Assembly: GCA_963557065.1 (NCBI GenBank)
Contig: CAUWCT010000003.1
Coordinates: 30,264 to 94,263 of the forward strand
Length of the DNA stretch: 64,000 bases
Direction: 5' to 3'
Source: UMGS1370 sp963557065
GTDB taxonomy: Bacteria > Bacillota > Clostridia > Lachnospirales > Lachnospiraceae
Made by a program: the position numbers and the translations under genes. Of this stretch, positions 17,638 through 27,320 are shown piece by piece (position 1 is the stretch's first letter; each line of letters begins with the position of its first letter). A model generated the notes under the pieces. It had not been told where the DNA came from, did no database searches, and saw only the letters and a list, made by a program, of their open reading frames with translations.

Positions 17638-19002
17638 ATGATTAACAGCTATGAAGTAAATGAAACCAATAAAATGATAGAGCAGGAAAATCTGGATGTT
17701 CGTACCATTACTATGGGAATCAGCCTGTTGGACTGTGCAGACAGCGATTTGGACACTGTCAATCAAAAAATTTATAAGAAAATCACCACTCTGGCAAGAG
17801 ATCTGGTTTCTACAGGAGAGGCGATTTCCAGAGATTTTGGGATTCCCATTGTCAATAAACGGATTTCAGTGACTCCCATTGCTCTGGTAGGCGCTTCCTC
17901 CTGTAAAAGTGCAGAAGATTTTGTCACTATTGCAAAGACTCTGGACCAGGCAGCCAAAGAGGTAGGAGTCAATTTTATCGGCGGCTATTCGGCATTAGTC
18001 AATAAAGGAATGACAACTGCAGACCGCAATCTGATGCTGTCTATCCCTCAGGCGCTGGCAGAAACGGAACGGGTGTGCAGTTCTGTAAATGTGGGTTCCA
18101 CCAAGACCGGACTGGACATGGATGCCATACAGTTAATGGGGCAGATTGTAAAGGAGACGGCAGAAGCGACAAAAGATCGGGATTCATTAGGATGCGCCAA
18201 ACTGGTGGTATTTTGCAATGCACCGGATGACAATCCCTTTATGGCAGGCGCGTTCCATGGAGTGACAGAGGCGGATGCGATTATCAATGTGGGGGTCAGC
18301 GGCCCGGGCGTTGTAAAAACTGCGCTGGAAAAGGCCAGAGGGGAAAACTTTGAAGTGCTGTGCGAGACCATTAAAAAGATTGCCTTTAAAATTACCCGCG
18401 TAGGACAGCTTGTGGCGCAGGAGGCATCCAGCCGGCTTCAGGTGCCTTTTGGCATTATTGATTTGTCACTGGCGCCTACTCCTGCCATTGGGGACAGCGT
18501 GGCAGAGATTCTGGAAGAGATGGGCTTAGAGCGGGTAGGAGCACCCGGTACAACCGCAGCTCTTGCCATGTTAAACGATCAGGTAAAAAAAGGCGGAATT
18601 ATGGCGTCCTCCTATGTAGGCGGACTTTCCGGTGCATTTATTCCGGTCAGCGAGGACCAGGGTATGATTGATGCAGTGTCCGCTGGCGCCCTTACCCTTG
18701 AAAAGCTGGAAGCCATGACCTGTGTCTGCTCTGTGGGACTGGACATGATTGCCATTCCCGGCGATACCCCTGCCACTACCATTGCAGGAATTATCGCAGA
18801 TGAGGCCGCTATCGGGATGATTAATCAGAAAACAACGGCAGTCCGTATTATTCCGGTGATTGGAAAGACAGTTGGGGATACAGTGGAATTCGGCGGTTTG
18901 CTGGGATATGCTCCTGTTATGCCGGTGAATCTATATTCCTGCGAAAAATTTGTTACCAGAGGAGGACGGATTCCGGCGCCTATTCACAGCTTTAAAAACT
19001 AG
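17638..19002 (+). CDS. UPF0210/DUF711 family protein
   Basis: 454 residues from the ATG at 17638 after AAAGGTGG. The family pattern VRTITMGISLLDC near the start and APTPAIGDSVAEILEEMG in the middle are clear. These proteins have a glycyl-radical-like barrel but no known radical chemistry. The ACT partner is immediately upstream and the histidine phosphatase starts 11 bases after the stop. Confidence 0.88.
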   Translation: MINSYEVNETNKMIEQENLDVRTITMGISLLDCADSDLDTVNQKIYKKITTLARDLVSTGEAISRDFGIPIVNKRISVTPIALVGASSCKSAEDFVTIAKTLDQAAKEVGVNFIGGYSALVNKGMTTADRNLMLSIPQALAETERVCSSVNVGSTKTGLDMDAIQLMGQIVKETAEATKDRDSLGCAKLVVFCNAPDDNPFMAGAFHGVTEADAIINVGVSGPGVVKTALEKARGENFEVLCETIKKIAFKITRVGQLVAQEASSRLQVPFGIIDLSLAPTPAIGDSVAEILEEMGLERVGAPGTTAALAMLNDQVKKGGIMASSYVGGLSGAFIPVSEDQGMIDAVSAGALTLEKLEAMTCVCSVGLDMIAIPGDTPATTIAGIIADEAAIGMINQKTTAVRIIPVIGKTVGDTVEFGGLLGYAPVMPVNLYSCEKFVTRGGRIPAPIHSFKN

Positions 19003-19013
19003 GGGTAACTTGA

Positions 19014-19655
19014 ATGAAGATATATTTGATTCGCCATGGACGTCAGAGCAGCAGACTCTGCAATGTCAACGTGGAGTTGTCTAAAGAGGGATTCTGCCAG
19101 GCGGCCCTGGTGGGAGAACGCCTGTTTCCGGAAAAAATTCAGGCAGTATATTCCAGCGATTTGATTCGGGCAGTACAGACTGCCCAGGCTGCCAATCTCT
19201 ACTGGAATGCAGAACACATCGTCTGTCCGGAACTTCGGGAAATCTCTTTTGGGGATATGGAAGGAATGTCGGATGCGGAGATTGATGTCGCCTTTCAGGA
19301 TTTTAAGATTCAAATGGCAAAGATGGAAGAGGATCTTGCCTATCCTGGGGGAGAGTGCGCCGCTGATGTGGTGCGCCGGGCCCTTCCGGTTTTTGAGGAA
19401 ATAGTAAAAAGCGGGTACGAACAGGTGGCAGTGGTTACTCATGGAGGAGTGATTCGCTGTATGGCTGCATACTATCTGGGATTAAATCTGGCCAAATGGC
19501 GGATTCTGGGAAAAACTTTGGAAAACTGCAGCATTACAGAACTTTCCTGGGATGAGAAAGAGAGACGGTTTAGCCTGGAGCGGTTTAATGACTATGCCCA
19601 TTTAGAAAAGCGTCCGGATCTTCTCAGAAGCGCCTGGGTGGAAGGGGAAAATTAA
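19014..19655 (+). CDS. Histidine phosphatase family protein
   Basis: 213 residues. The phosphoglycerate-mutase-like RHG motif is at residues 7-9 (LIRHGRQS), with the matching HGGVIRC catalytic His near residue 147 and YSSDLIRAVQTA between them. It removes phosphate from an unidentified small molecule. It is directly followed by the methyltransferase gene with one base between stop and start. Confidence 0.87.
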   Translation: MKIYLIRHGRQSSRLCNVNVELSKEGFCQAALVGERLFPEKIQAVYSSDLIRAVQTAQAANLYWNAEHIVCPELREISFGDMEGMSDAEIDVAFQDFKIQMAKMEEDLAYPGGECAADVVRRALPVFEEIVKSGYEQVAVVTHGGVIRCMAAYYLGLNLAKWRILGKTLENCSITELSWDEKERRFSLERFNDYAHLEKRPDLLRSAWVEGEN

Positions 19656-19656
19656 T

Positions 19657-20853
19657 ATGGAGGAACAGCTTTCAAAGGCACTGGACCAGTTTTTAAATGA
19701 AAATCTGGAAAAACTGGTGTTGAGCAATCCCAGAGACAGGGAGCAGGTTTTTAAAATTCAGATTCGTCCTGTGGTCATTCAGGGAGATTTAAAATTTCAG
19801 GCAGAGGAATTTTTGGGAAAGCAGGCTTTTCATAAAAACCTGGAAATCGGGCAGGCAAAGGAGTATATCGGATGCCAGCTTGCCAGTCAGTTTAAACAGA
19901 TGGAAGGAACCTCCAGTCTGGGAACCCTTCAGGTCCTTGTCAGCAAAAAAGGAAAGATGACCGTAAAGACAAAAAAACGGCAGGGGGCAGAAACTATCCT
20001 GTCTCCCAAGATGGCGGCTCCTTCCAGACAGGAAAAACTTTTTTCCCTGTCTCATAATCGGACTAAGCGGTATGTATTAAAGGAGGGGGAACCGGTGCCC
20101 TTTCTGGTAGATTTGGGAGTCATGACTACAGAGGGAAAAGTTGTCCAGGCCAGGTACGATAAATTCCGTCAGATCAACCGTTTTTTAGAGTTTATCGAGG
20201 ACGTTCTTCCAAGGCTTGATAAGTCCAGAGAAAGTGTTATCATTGATTTTGGCTGTGGAAAGTCCTACCTTACCTTTGCCATGTATTACTATTTGAACGT
20301 GCAGATGGGATATCCCATTCGGATTATCGGACTGGATTTAAAACAGGATGTCATCGATCGCTGCAACCGGTTAAGCAGAAAATATGGCTATGACACGCTG
20401 AAGTTCTGCCATGGGGACATTGCCGGTTATGAGGGGGTCAGCCAGGTAGACATGGTAGTGACTCTTCATGCCTGTGATACAGCGACGGATTATGCGCTGG
20501 CAAAGGCGGTGCGCTGGGGCGCCAAAGTGATTCTTTCCGTTCCCTGCTGCCAGCATGAATTAAATAAGCAGATAAAGAACCGTCTCCTTGAACCGGTATT
20601 CCATTATGGCATTATTAAAGAGCGGATGGCTGCTTTGTATACAGATGCTTTGCGGGCAGAGATTTTAGAAAACAAAGGGTATCGGACCCAGCTTCTGGAA
20701 TTTATTGACATGGAACACACCCCGAAAAATATTTTAATACGGGCAGTGTACCAGGGGACACAAAAAAAGAATCAGACAGAGATAAAAGAGATTTTGGAGT
20801 TCCTTCACGTGAGTCCTGCCTTGTATCGGGAACTGATGGAACCGGAGGTGTAA
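19657..20853 (+). CDS. SAM-dependent methyltransferase (Methyltransf_32 type)
   Basis: 398 residues. A helical N-terminal region (1-150) precedes a Rossmann methyltransferase core with the SAM loop IIDFGCGKSYLTFAMYYYL at about 190-210 and DMVVTLHACDTATDYAL and SVPCCQHEL later. The DFGCGKS and C-C-H pattern resembles the Methyltransf_32 group, proposed to modify RNA. Substrate unknown. Confidence 0.85.
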   Translation: MEEQLSKALDQFLNENLEKLVLSNPRDREQVFKIQIRPVVIQGDLKFQAEEFLGKQAFHKNLEIGQAKEYIGCQLASQFKQMEGTSSLGTLQVLVSKKGKMTVKTKKRQGAETILSPKMAAPSRQEKLFSLSHNRTKRYVLKEGEPVPFLVDLGVMTTEGKVVQARYDKFRQINRFLEFIEDVLPRLDKSRESVIIDFGCGKSYLTFAMYYYLNVQMGYPIRIIGLDLKQDVIDRCNRLSRKYGYDTLKFCHGDIAGYEGVSQVDMVVTLHACDTATDYALAKAVRWGAKVILSVPCCQHELNKQIKNRLLEPVFHYGIIKERMAALYTDALRAEILENKGYRTQLLEFIDMEHTPKNILIRAVYQGTQKKNQTEIKEILEFLHVSPALYRELMEPEV

Positions 20854-22413
20854 GTGGGTCAGACTATGAGAGCAGAAGAAAAAACAAATGTAAGAAACAG
20901 CATTACAAGGGTCTTTTTTGCAGGACTTTTGTTTGCACTCCAGGTTTACTGGATTGTCCTGGTAGCTATCCGGCTTAACCGGTATTCCACTGTAATTGCA
21001 GCAATAACCGGCCTGCTGGCTTTGATTTTAGCCCTGCGGATTAACAGCGGAAATGAAAATGCAGCGTTTAAAATGCCATGGATTATTTTGATTTTGGTAT
21101 TTCCGGTATTTGGAATCTGTGTATTTTTCCTGTTTGGGAGAAGGGGAGCCACAAAACGGGACAGAGAGCGGTTTGGAGCAGAACATAAACGCTGGATGGG
21201 ATTTTTAAAACAGGATACAAAGGTTATGAATGCGTTGGAAGAGACGGATCTGTATGCGGCGAATCAGTTTCGCTATCTTTCCGGACAGGAGGGCTATCCG
21301 GTTTTTCAAAATACCCAGGTGAAATTTTATGATTTTGCGGAAAAAGGGATTGAGGATCAGCTTTTAGAACTGGAAAAGGCAGAAACCTATATTTTTATGG
21401 AGTATCATGCCATTGAAGAAGGCCAGTCCTTTGGCAGGATTCTGAAGGTTTTGGAAAAAAAGGCGGCCCAGGGCGTAGAAGTTCGGATTTTGTATGATGA
21501 TGTAGGAAGCGTAGGATTTCTGAATCTGGATTTTATTAAGCGGATGAAAGAAAAAAATATCCAGTGCAGGGTGTTCAATCCGGTATTTCCGGTGCTGAAG
21601 ATTTTTATGAACAACCGGGATCACAGAAAGATTACCATTATTGATGGAAAGGTTGGGTTTACCGGCGGATATAATCTGGCGGATGAATACTTTAATCTGA
21701 CCCATCCTTACGGAAACTGGAAAGATACCGGAATCCGCCTGGAAGGAGATGGGGTGGACAGTCTTCTCACCATGTTTCTGGAGATGTGGAACGGATTTGG
21801 AAACAGCGCAAAAGACCCGTCAGGAGAACCGTATTTTGTAAAGGACAAAGGCAGGATTTGCGAAAGCGGATTTGTGCAGCCTTATGCCGACAGTCCTTTA
21901 GATGATCGGCAGGTAGGAGAAAATGTATACCTGAATCTGATAAAAGGGGCAAAGCGGTTTTTATATATCACGACTCCGTATCTGATTATCAGCGATGAAA
22001 TGCGCAGGGAACTGACGATGGCAGCAGAAAGAGGCGTGGATGTGCGGATTGTTACCCCAGGGATACCGGATAAGAAACTGGTATATCGGGTAACCCGCTC
22101 TTACTATGCAGGACTGGTCAAAGGGGGTGTGCGGATCTATGAATACACTCCCGGATTCATTCACTCCAAGCAGATGACGGCAGACGGAGAATACGGCGTG
22201 GTAGGAACCATTAATCTGGACTATCGGAGTTTATACCACCATTTTGAAAATGGAGTGCTTCTCTATGACTGCCCGGCAGTGAAGGACATGGTGAAGGATT
22301 TTCATCAGACATTCCAGGCATCCAGAGAAGTGACAAAGGAGTATGAGGGAGAACGGTACGCAGCAGTAAGGGGATTGGACTGCCTGCTGCGCCTGGCAGC
22401 CCCCTTACTCTAA
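20854..22413 (+). CDS. cls: Cardiolipin synthase (phospholipase D family)
   Basis: 519 residues, GTG start directly after the preceding stop with GGAGGTG as ribosome site. Two N-terminal membrane segments are followed by two HKD motifs: NRDHRKITIIDGKVGFTGG near residue 250 and IHSKQMTADGEYGVVGT near 430. It joins two phosphatidylglycerols into cardiolipin at the membrane. Its end overlaps the end of the opposite-strand tmcAL gene by nine bases. Confidence 0.92.
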   Translation: MGQTMRAEEKTNVRNSITRVFFAGLLFALQVYWIVLVAIRLNRYSTVIAAITGLLALILALRINSGNENAAFKMPWIILILVFPVFGICVFFLFGRRGATKRDRERFGAEHKRWMGFLKQDTKVMNALEETDLYAANQFRYLSGQEGYPVFQNTQVKFYDFAEKGIEDQLLELEKAETYIFMEYHAIEEGQSFGRILKVLEKKAAQGVEVRILYDDVGSVGFLNLDFIKRMKEKNIQCRVFNPVFPVLKIFMNNRDHRKITIIDGKVGFTGGYNLADEYFNLTHPYGNWKDTGIRLEGDGVDSLLTMFLEMWNGFGNSAKDPSGEPYFVKDKGRICESGFVQPYADSPLDDRQVGENVYLNLIKGAKRFLYITTPYLIISDEMRRELTMAAERGVDVRIVTPGIPDKKLVYRVTRSYYAGLVKGGVRIYEYTPGFIHSKQMTADGEYGVVGTINLDYRSLYHHFENGVLLYDCPAVKDMVKDFHQTFQASREVTKEYEGERYAAVRGLDCLLRLAAPLL

Positions 22414-23718
22414 GACCATCAGCTTCCGGTTAAACTCATTTTTGAGGCCGGCAGATTCGTCTCCGGGGGTTTGGGACCGGGCAGACGGATACCGCTGACA
22501 GAATGCACTTTGATATAAATGGCTGGCATACAGATCTTTTTGGAATTCATCTAAAGCCGGGCCGGATAAAACAGAAAAAGCAGCAGAGGGTTTCGTAATC
22601 AGAGGAATCCGGCTGCTTTTTTTGATGGCGGAAAGAAGAGGGACTGCCTGTTTTTTAAATCCCAGGACTCTGGCATAGGGGGCGTATCCCTGCGCTTTCC
22701 AGCAGGCGGTTTGTTCTTCTGTGATGTTGAGCAAAAGTCTGGTCAGTCCGCGGTTTATGCGGGTGTAGGTATACTGTCTGGTTTTTAGCTGTCGGATACG
22801 TCCCTCCCATCCAGTGATATTCAAAGACAGGCGGGAAAGCCGCAGAGCCATGTCCGTAGAGATGTCAGAAATCTGGCCAAAGCGGTAAACACCCCGATCT
22901 TTCTGCTGGGCCATATCCAGGATTTTTCCGTTTAGCAGGGAAGAAAAGTCTTCCGGCCATAAGGGTTTTGAAAGGCAGAACAGTTCCTTTACCGAATCCG
23001 GCAGAAAAGTCAGGGCGCTAAAGGAAGCGGTATCGCATCCAGCCGGGAGTCCATAGGGAAATTCTTTAAAAAGCGCGGCCCGGATACCGGTGGCAGAAGC
23101 AAACTCTGTATGGGAAATGGCATCGTGATAGCCGTCTCCTTTTCTCGAAATGGTCAGAGGCCGCAGGGCGGCATTCTGCCTGAGAACCGCCTTGCAGTAT
23201 TCCAGTCCTAAAATATTATTGGGAGAAGACACAAGAGAAGATAAAGCGGCAGGCGAGTTTTCTCCATATACCTTTTTTAAGGCAGTCTGTCTGGCTGCCG
23301 GAAAGGTGGCGCCCCTCTTTAATTCTTCTTGAAGCCAAAGAGAATATTCTCTGTCTTCCTGCAAAAGAAAGGATGCGCCATCCATAAAATCCTCTGTATG
23401 TCCATGCTCACTGCCAAAACAGAGACAGTTGACAACGCCAAGCCGATCAAGAAGGGCAGTGCCGCAGGCGGCAAAATCTTCTGCCGAACTGCAGGAAAAG
23501 GCGGCGGGAAGTTCCAAAACCAGGTCCGCACCTCCTGAAAGAGCCATACGGGTACGGGTGTATTTATCAAAAAGAGCAGGTCCGCCCCGCTGGACAAAAT
23601 CGCCGCTCATAGAAACGATAATAAAGTCTGCCCCGGTCTGCATTCTTGCTTCTCTTATGTGATATGCGTGGCCGGTGTGGAAGGGATTATACTCTGCAAT
23701 AATTCCGGTAACGTTCAT
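22405..23718 (-). CDS. tmcAL: tRNA(Met) cytidine acetate ligase-like nucleotidyltransferase
   Basis: 437 residues on the minus strand. The N-terminus GIIAEYNPFHTGHAYHI contains the HxGH nucleotidyltransferase motif, followed by MSGDFVQRGGPALFDKYTRTRMAL and GADLVLELP, hallmarks of TmcAL (YlbM). TmcAL adds acetyl to the wobble cytidine of elongator tRNA-Met using acetate and ATP. The acetate kinase genes nearby are a suggestive but unproven link. Confidence 0.88.
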   Translation of the reverse strand: MNVTGIIAEYNPFHTGHAYHIREARMQTGADFIIVSMSGDFVQRGGPALFDKYTRTRMALSGGADLVLELPAAFSCSSAEDFAACGTALLDRLGVVNCLCFGSEHGHTEDFMDGASFLLQEDREYSLWLQEELKRGATFPAARQTALKKVYGENSPAALSSLVSSPNNILGLEYCKAVLRQNAALRPLTISRKGDGYHDAISHTEFASATGIRAALFKEFPYGLPAGCDTASFSALTFLPDSVKELFCLSKPLWPEDFSSLLNGKILDMAQQKDRGVYRFGQISDISTDMALRLSRLSLNITGWEGRIRQLKTRQYTYTRINRGLTRLLLNITEEQTACWKAQGYAPYARVLGFKKQAVPLLSAIKKSSRIPLITKPSAAFSVLSGPALDEFQKDLYASHLYQSAFCQRYPSARSQTPGDESAGLKNEFNRKLMVLE

Positions 23719-23805
23719 GGGAATATCCTTTCATAAAAATAGTTGGCAGTATCATCATATTCGACTTCAGAGAAAATTTCAAGTCTGCCTGAATGTGTTT
23801 TTTAC

Positions 23806-23834
23806 TTGTGGTTTTCTTCTAAATGGCATATACT
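23806..23834 (+). promoter_or_regulatory. Sigma-A promoter for c-di-AMP receptor gene
   Basis: TTGTGG (23806-23811), a 17-base spacer and TATACT (23829-23834). Confidence 0.65.
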
Positions 23835-23866
23835 AGAACCATCATTTTATGTCAGGAGGAGTCAAT

Positions 23867-24199
23867 ATGAAATTAGTATACGCGATTGTAAGAAATGATA
23901 ATGAAGATGATGTGGTAAATGAGCTGACGCAAAATCATTTTAGCATTACCAGACTTTCTACAACAGGAGGATTTCTGAAAAAGGGAAATACCACGTTGTT
24001 AATCGGTACAGAAGACAATCAGGTGGATCAGGTGATTGATATTATTAAAAAGGAATGTGGAAAACGTCAGAAAATCACAGTGAATGTTCCCTATATGTCA
24101 GGGACTTCCATGGTCAATTATGGGACTATGCCCATGAATGTAGAGATCGGCGGCGCAACGATTTTTGTAACAGACGTGGATCGATTTGAAAAAATTTAG
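23867..24199 (+). CDS. darA: PII-like cyclic-di-AMP receptor
   Basis: 110 residues from the ATG at 23867 after CAGGAGGAG. The sequence matches the DarA/PstA family (DUF970): KLVYAIVRNDNEDDV start, STTGGFLKKGNTTLLIG ligand loop, and a C-terminal VTDVDRFEKI. These trimeric PII-like proteins bind c-di-AMP in the cytoplasm. Downstream target is unknown. It has its own promoter. Confidence 0.9.
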   Translation: MKLVYAIVRNDNEDDVVNELTQNHFSITRLSTTGGFLKKGNTTLLIGTEDNQVDQVIDIIKKECGKRQKITVNVPYMSGTSMVNYGTMPMNVEIGGATIFVTDVDRFEKI

Positions 24200-24240
24200 G
24201 GGATGTTTTGCAAAAAATGCAAAGTATGGCGTACTGGTAC

Positions 24241-24269
24241 TTGAAAAATAATGACAAATCTCCTAGAAT
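24241..24269 (+). promoter_or_regulatory. Sigma-A promoter for pduL-ackA
   Basis: TTGAAA (24241-24246), 17-base spacer, TAGAAT (24264-24269), about 70 bases before the pduL start. Confidence 0.65.
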
Positions 24270-24336
24270 AGAAGATAGAATCACACAACTATGCTGTTGA
24301 TTAAATTTATACAAAAAATAAGGAGAAGACAGGATT

Positions 24337-24906
24337 ATGAAATTTATTGTTGAAACATCCGCACGTCACGTACATGTAACTCAGGAGACTTTGGAGATTC
24401 TGTTTGGAAAGGGTCACGAACTGACCCATAAGAAAGATTTATCTCAGCCAGGCCAGTTTGCCTGTGAAGAGAGAGTAACCGTAGTAGGCCCTAAAAAATC
24501 CTTAGAGAGAGTTTCTATCTTAGGACCGGTCAGAAATGCCGATCAGGTAGAGCTTTCTTTATCTGACGCACGTTCTATCGGCGTGGCAGCTCCTGTCAGA
24601 GAGTCCGGAGACGTTGCAGGCAGCGCTCCATGCAAATTAGTAGGTCCATGCGGCGAAGTAGAGATTAGCGAAGGCGTTATCGCTGCAAAGCGCCACATTC
24701 ACGCAACTCCTGAAGACGCAGAAAAATTGGGCGTAAAGGATAAAGAGATTGTTTCCGTTAAGATTGATACCGATGGCAGAAGCCTGGTATTTGGTGATGT
24801 AGTGGTTCGTGTAAGCCCCAAATTTGCTCTGGCTATGCACATTGACACTGATGAGTCCAATGCAGCAGGCTGCGGCAGAGAAGTATACGGCGAAATCGTA
24901 AAGTAA
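24337..24906 (+). CDS. pduL: Phosphate propanoyltransferase/phosphotransacetylase, PduL type
   Basis: 189 residues. ETSARHVHVT near the start and IAAKRHIHATPEDAEKLG in the second half give the paired His metal-binding motifs of PduL. It converts acyl-CoA to acyl-phosphate. With ackA 33 bases downstream it completes the ATP-yielding acetate (or propionate) branch, replacing Pta. No shell-targeting extension at the N-terminus, so it is probably free in the cytoplasm rather than in a microcompartment. Confidence 0.92.
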   Translation: MKFIVETSARHVHVTQETLEILFGKGHELTHKKDLSQPGQFACEERVTVVGPKKSLERVSILGPVRNADQVELSLSDARSIGVAAPVRESGDVAGSAPCKLVGPCGEVEISEGVIAAKRHIHATPEDAEKLGVKDKEIVSVKIDTDGRSLVFGDVVVRVSPKFALAMHIDTDESNAAGCGREVYGEIVK

Positions 24907-24939
24907 TCAGACTACATCTATCTTAAAGGAGAATATACA

Positions 24940-26133
24940 ATGAAAATCTTAGTTATTAACTGCGGAAGTTCTTCCTTAAAATACCAGTTAATCAATATGG
25001 AAAACGAGAGCGTACTGGCAAAAGGTTTATGCGAGAGGATCAGCATTGACGGTTCCAAACTGACTCATAAGGCAGCAGGCAAAGATGAGTACGTACTGGA
25101 AAGTCCCATGCCTGATCATAAGGTAGCAGTTCAGTTGGTTCTGGACGCATTAATGGACAAGGATCATGGTGTCATCACCAGTACAGATGAGATTTCCGCA
25201 ATCGGCCACCGGGTTCTTCATGGCGGTACCGTTTACAGCGATTCTATCGTAGTAAATGAAGATGTTAAAAAGGTAATCCGCGACTGCTTCGACTTAGGAC
25301 CTCTGCACAATCCAGCCAACTTAATCGGTATTGAGGCATGCGAAGCGGCAATGCCAGGCAAACCCAATGTAGCAGTATTTGATACAGCATTTGGTATGGC
25401 TATGCCTGAAAAAGCATATACGTATGCGATTCCTCATGAATATCAGGAAAAATACGGCCTGCGCAGATATGGTTTCCATGGTACCAGCCACAAATTTGTA
25501 TCTGCAGAGGCAATTAAGTTTGGCGGTCTGGACCCGGAACATGCAAAGGTTATCGTATGCCACTTAGGAAACGGCGCCAGCGTATCTGCTTCCATCGGCG
25601 GCAAGTGTGTAGATACCAGTATGGGCCTTACCCCATTAGAGGGTCTGATCATGGGAACCAGAAGCGGTGATATTGATCCGGCTGTTGCCCAGTATATCTG
25701 CAATCATGAGGGAAAGGACATCAATGAAGTATTAAATATCTTCAACAAGAAGTCCGGTATCTTAGGTATGAGCGGCGGTATTTCCAGTGACTTCCGCGAT
25801 GTAGGAAAGGCAGCGGCAGAAGGAAATCACCTGGCTGAAGTTGCATTAGACGCATTTAAGTACCGGGTTGCAAAATATATCGGCGCTTACACTGCAGCTA
25901 TGAATGGCGTAGACGCCATTGCCTTTACTGCAGGCGTAGGAGAGAACGACGTAAAGACCAGAAATGACATTTGCCAGTATTTAGGCTATTTAGGCGTTGA
26001 GATTGACGAAGAAGCCAACAATGTACGGGGAGAGGAGAGAGTGATTTCTACTCCGGCATCCAGGGTAAAAGTGCTGTTAATTCCGACCAACGAAGAACTG
26101 GCAATCGCAAGAGAAACTCTGGCATTGGTGTAA
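24940..26133 (+). CDS. ackA: Acetate kinase
   Basis: 397 residues, full length. Motifs include LVINCGSSSLKYQL at the start, GHRVLHGG, FDTAFG, HGTSHKFVS, HLGNGASV and TAGVGEND. It transfers phosphate from acetyl-phosphate to ADP. Codon use is that of a highly expressed gene, with strong preference for a few codons. Confidence 0.96.
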   Translation: MKILVINCGSSSLKYQLINMENESVLAKGLCERISIDGSKLTHKAAGKDEYVLESPMPDHKVAVQLVLDALMDKDHGVITSTDEISAIGHRVLHGGTVYSDSIVVNEDVKKVIRDCFDLGPLHNPANLIGIEACEAAMPGKPNVAVFDTAFGMAMPEKAYTYAIPHEYQEKYGLRRYGFHGTSHKFVSAEAIKFGGLDPEHAKVIVCHLGNGASVSASIGGKCVDTSMGLTPLEGLIMGTRSGDIDPAVAQYICNHEGKDINEVLNIFNKKSGILGMSGGISSDFRDVGKAAAEGNHLAEVALDAFKYRVAKYIGAYTAAMNGVDAIAFTAGVGENDVKTRNDICQYLGYLGVEIDEEANNVRGEERVISTPASRVKVLLIPTNEELAIARETLALV

Positions 26134-26178
26134 AGGATGACTGAATTGTTAATTGGTAACAGTTCTTTCAAAAATTTG

Positions 26179-26207
26179 TTGACAAACTAGCAGTGTATCT
26201 GTATAAT
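26179..26207 (+). promoter_or_regulatory. Sigma-A promoter for yceD-rpmF
   Basis: Consensus TTGACA (26179-26184), 17-base spacer, consensus TATAAT (26202-26207); the gene starts 27 bases later. Confidence 0.85.
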
Positions 26208-26234
26208 AGCAGAGGTGCGTATTAGGAGTTTAAT

Positions 26235-26762
26235 ATGCTGATTAACTTATCAGAGTTGTTTTCCTGCCAAGGAAAGATGAAGACCTATACCCCGGATCTT
26301 GAGATGACACAGTGCTCCACCCCGGATGGCGTGTGTGAGATTGTGGAAAAAGGGCCGATTTCATTGACGATTATCAATGAAGGGGAGCGAAAGATGCATA
26401 TGGAAGGGAGCATCAGACTGAGTCTGTCCATGCCCTGTTCCAGATGTCTGGAGCCGGTAACAGTGCCCTTTAAGCTAGAGATTGATCAGGAACTGGATTT
26501 AAGTCAGACTGAAGAGGAACGGGTAGAAGCGTTGGATGAACAACCCTATATAAGCGGTTACAATCTGGATGTGGACCAACTGGTTCTCAATGAGCTGCTG
26601 TTGAATTTGCCTATGAAAGTTCTCTGCAAAGAGGACTGCAAAGGAATTTGCAATACATGCGGCATGAATCTCAACAAAGGGACCTGTGATTGCGAAAAAC
26701 AGTCTCCGGACCCCAGAATGGCAGTGATCCAGGATATTTTTAAACAGTTTAAGGAGGTGTAA
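26235..26762 (+). CDS. yceD: DUF177 (YceD) family protein
   Basis: 175 residues. The C-rich second half (PCSRCLEPV near 75-80, then CKEDCKGICNTCGMN near 135) is the DUF177/YceD signature. The family is linked to 23S rRNA maturation and is almost always encoded just before rpmF, as here with three bases between stop and start. Confidence 0.9.
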   Translation: MLINLSELFSCQGKMKTYTPDLEMTQCSTPDGVCEIVEKGPISLTIINEGERKMHMEGSIRLSLSMPCSRCLEPVTVPFKLEIDQELDLSQTEEERVEALDEQPYISGYNLDVDQLVLNELLLNLPMKVLCKEDCKGICNTCGMNLNKGTCDCEKQSPDPRMAVIQDIFKQFKEV

Positions 26763-26765
26763 ACC

Positions 26766-26948
26766 ATGTCTATCTGCCCAAAGAATAAATCTTCTAAAGC
26801 TAGAAGAGACAGCCGTAGAGCAAACTGGAAGATGAGCGCTCCAAACTTAGTTAAGTGCAGCAAGTGCGGCGCTTTAATGATGCCTCACAGAGTTTGCAAG
26901 GCTTGCGGTTCTTATAATAAGAGAGAAATCGTAAACGTAGAAAACTAA
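26766..26948 (+). CDS. rpmF: Ribosomal protein bL32
   Basis: 60 residues, CPKNKSSKARRDSRRANWK start and the zinc ribbon CSKCGALMMPHRVCKACG. Ribosome site is the AAGGAGG at the end of yceD. In most Firmicutes plsX or acpP follows; here no fatty-acid gene follows and the foreign region starts within 400 bases. Confidence 0.96.
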   Translation: MSICPKNKSSKARRDSRRANWKMSAPNLVKCSKCGALMMPHRVCKACGSYNKREIVNVEN

Positions 26949-26984
26949 AAAGCAGGACATAGCAAAAAGTTTAAAAAACGTAAT

Positions 26985-27029
26985 AAAATCAAGGCTTTCA
27001 GACGTATTGTTTGGAGGTCTTGATTTTTT
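26985..27029 (+). terminator. Terminator after rpmF
   Basis: AAATCAAG (26986) pairs with CTTGATTT followed by a run of T, with an imperfect inner stem. Confidence 0.7.
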
Positions 27030-27257
27030 TTGGGTTAGAAAAAATATGGGATTTCCGAACGTTTTCCGAAAAATAAAAAAAAGATATGAGCGGGATTTAA
27101 GTGAAAAGTGCTGTAAAAACAAAAGAAAGAGAAATATTTTTGGATTTTTGATAAAAAATAGAAAATTAATAATTTCGTAAGAAATCATATTTTATCCTAA
27201 TTACTGCAAAAAAAACTGCCTGACATTAGTCAGGTGCGGATAGTTCAAAAAAATAAC

Positions 27258-27320
27258 AATAATGACTTAAAACCAATAATGACTTTATAGCTACCATAAT
27301 TCTAAGAGAAAACCAATAAT
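27258..27320 (+). repeat. Short direct repeats upstream of secA
   Basis: CAATAATGACTT at 27258-27269 and 27274-27285, and a third CAATAAT at 27314. They flank the CCATAATT core and could be operator half-sites. Confidence 0.45.
27294..27301 (+). promoter_or_regulatory. CCATAATT core motif before secA
   Basis: CCATAATT without the upstream ATCC box, 46 bases before the ATG. First copy of the element's recurrent motif. Confidence 0.5.
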
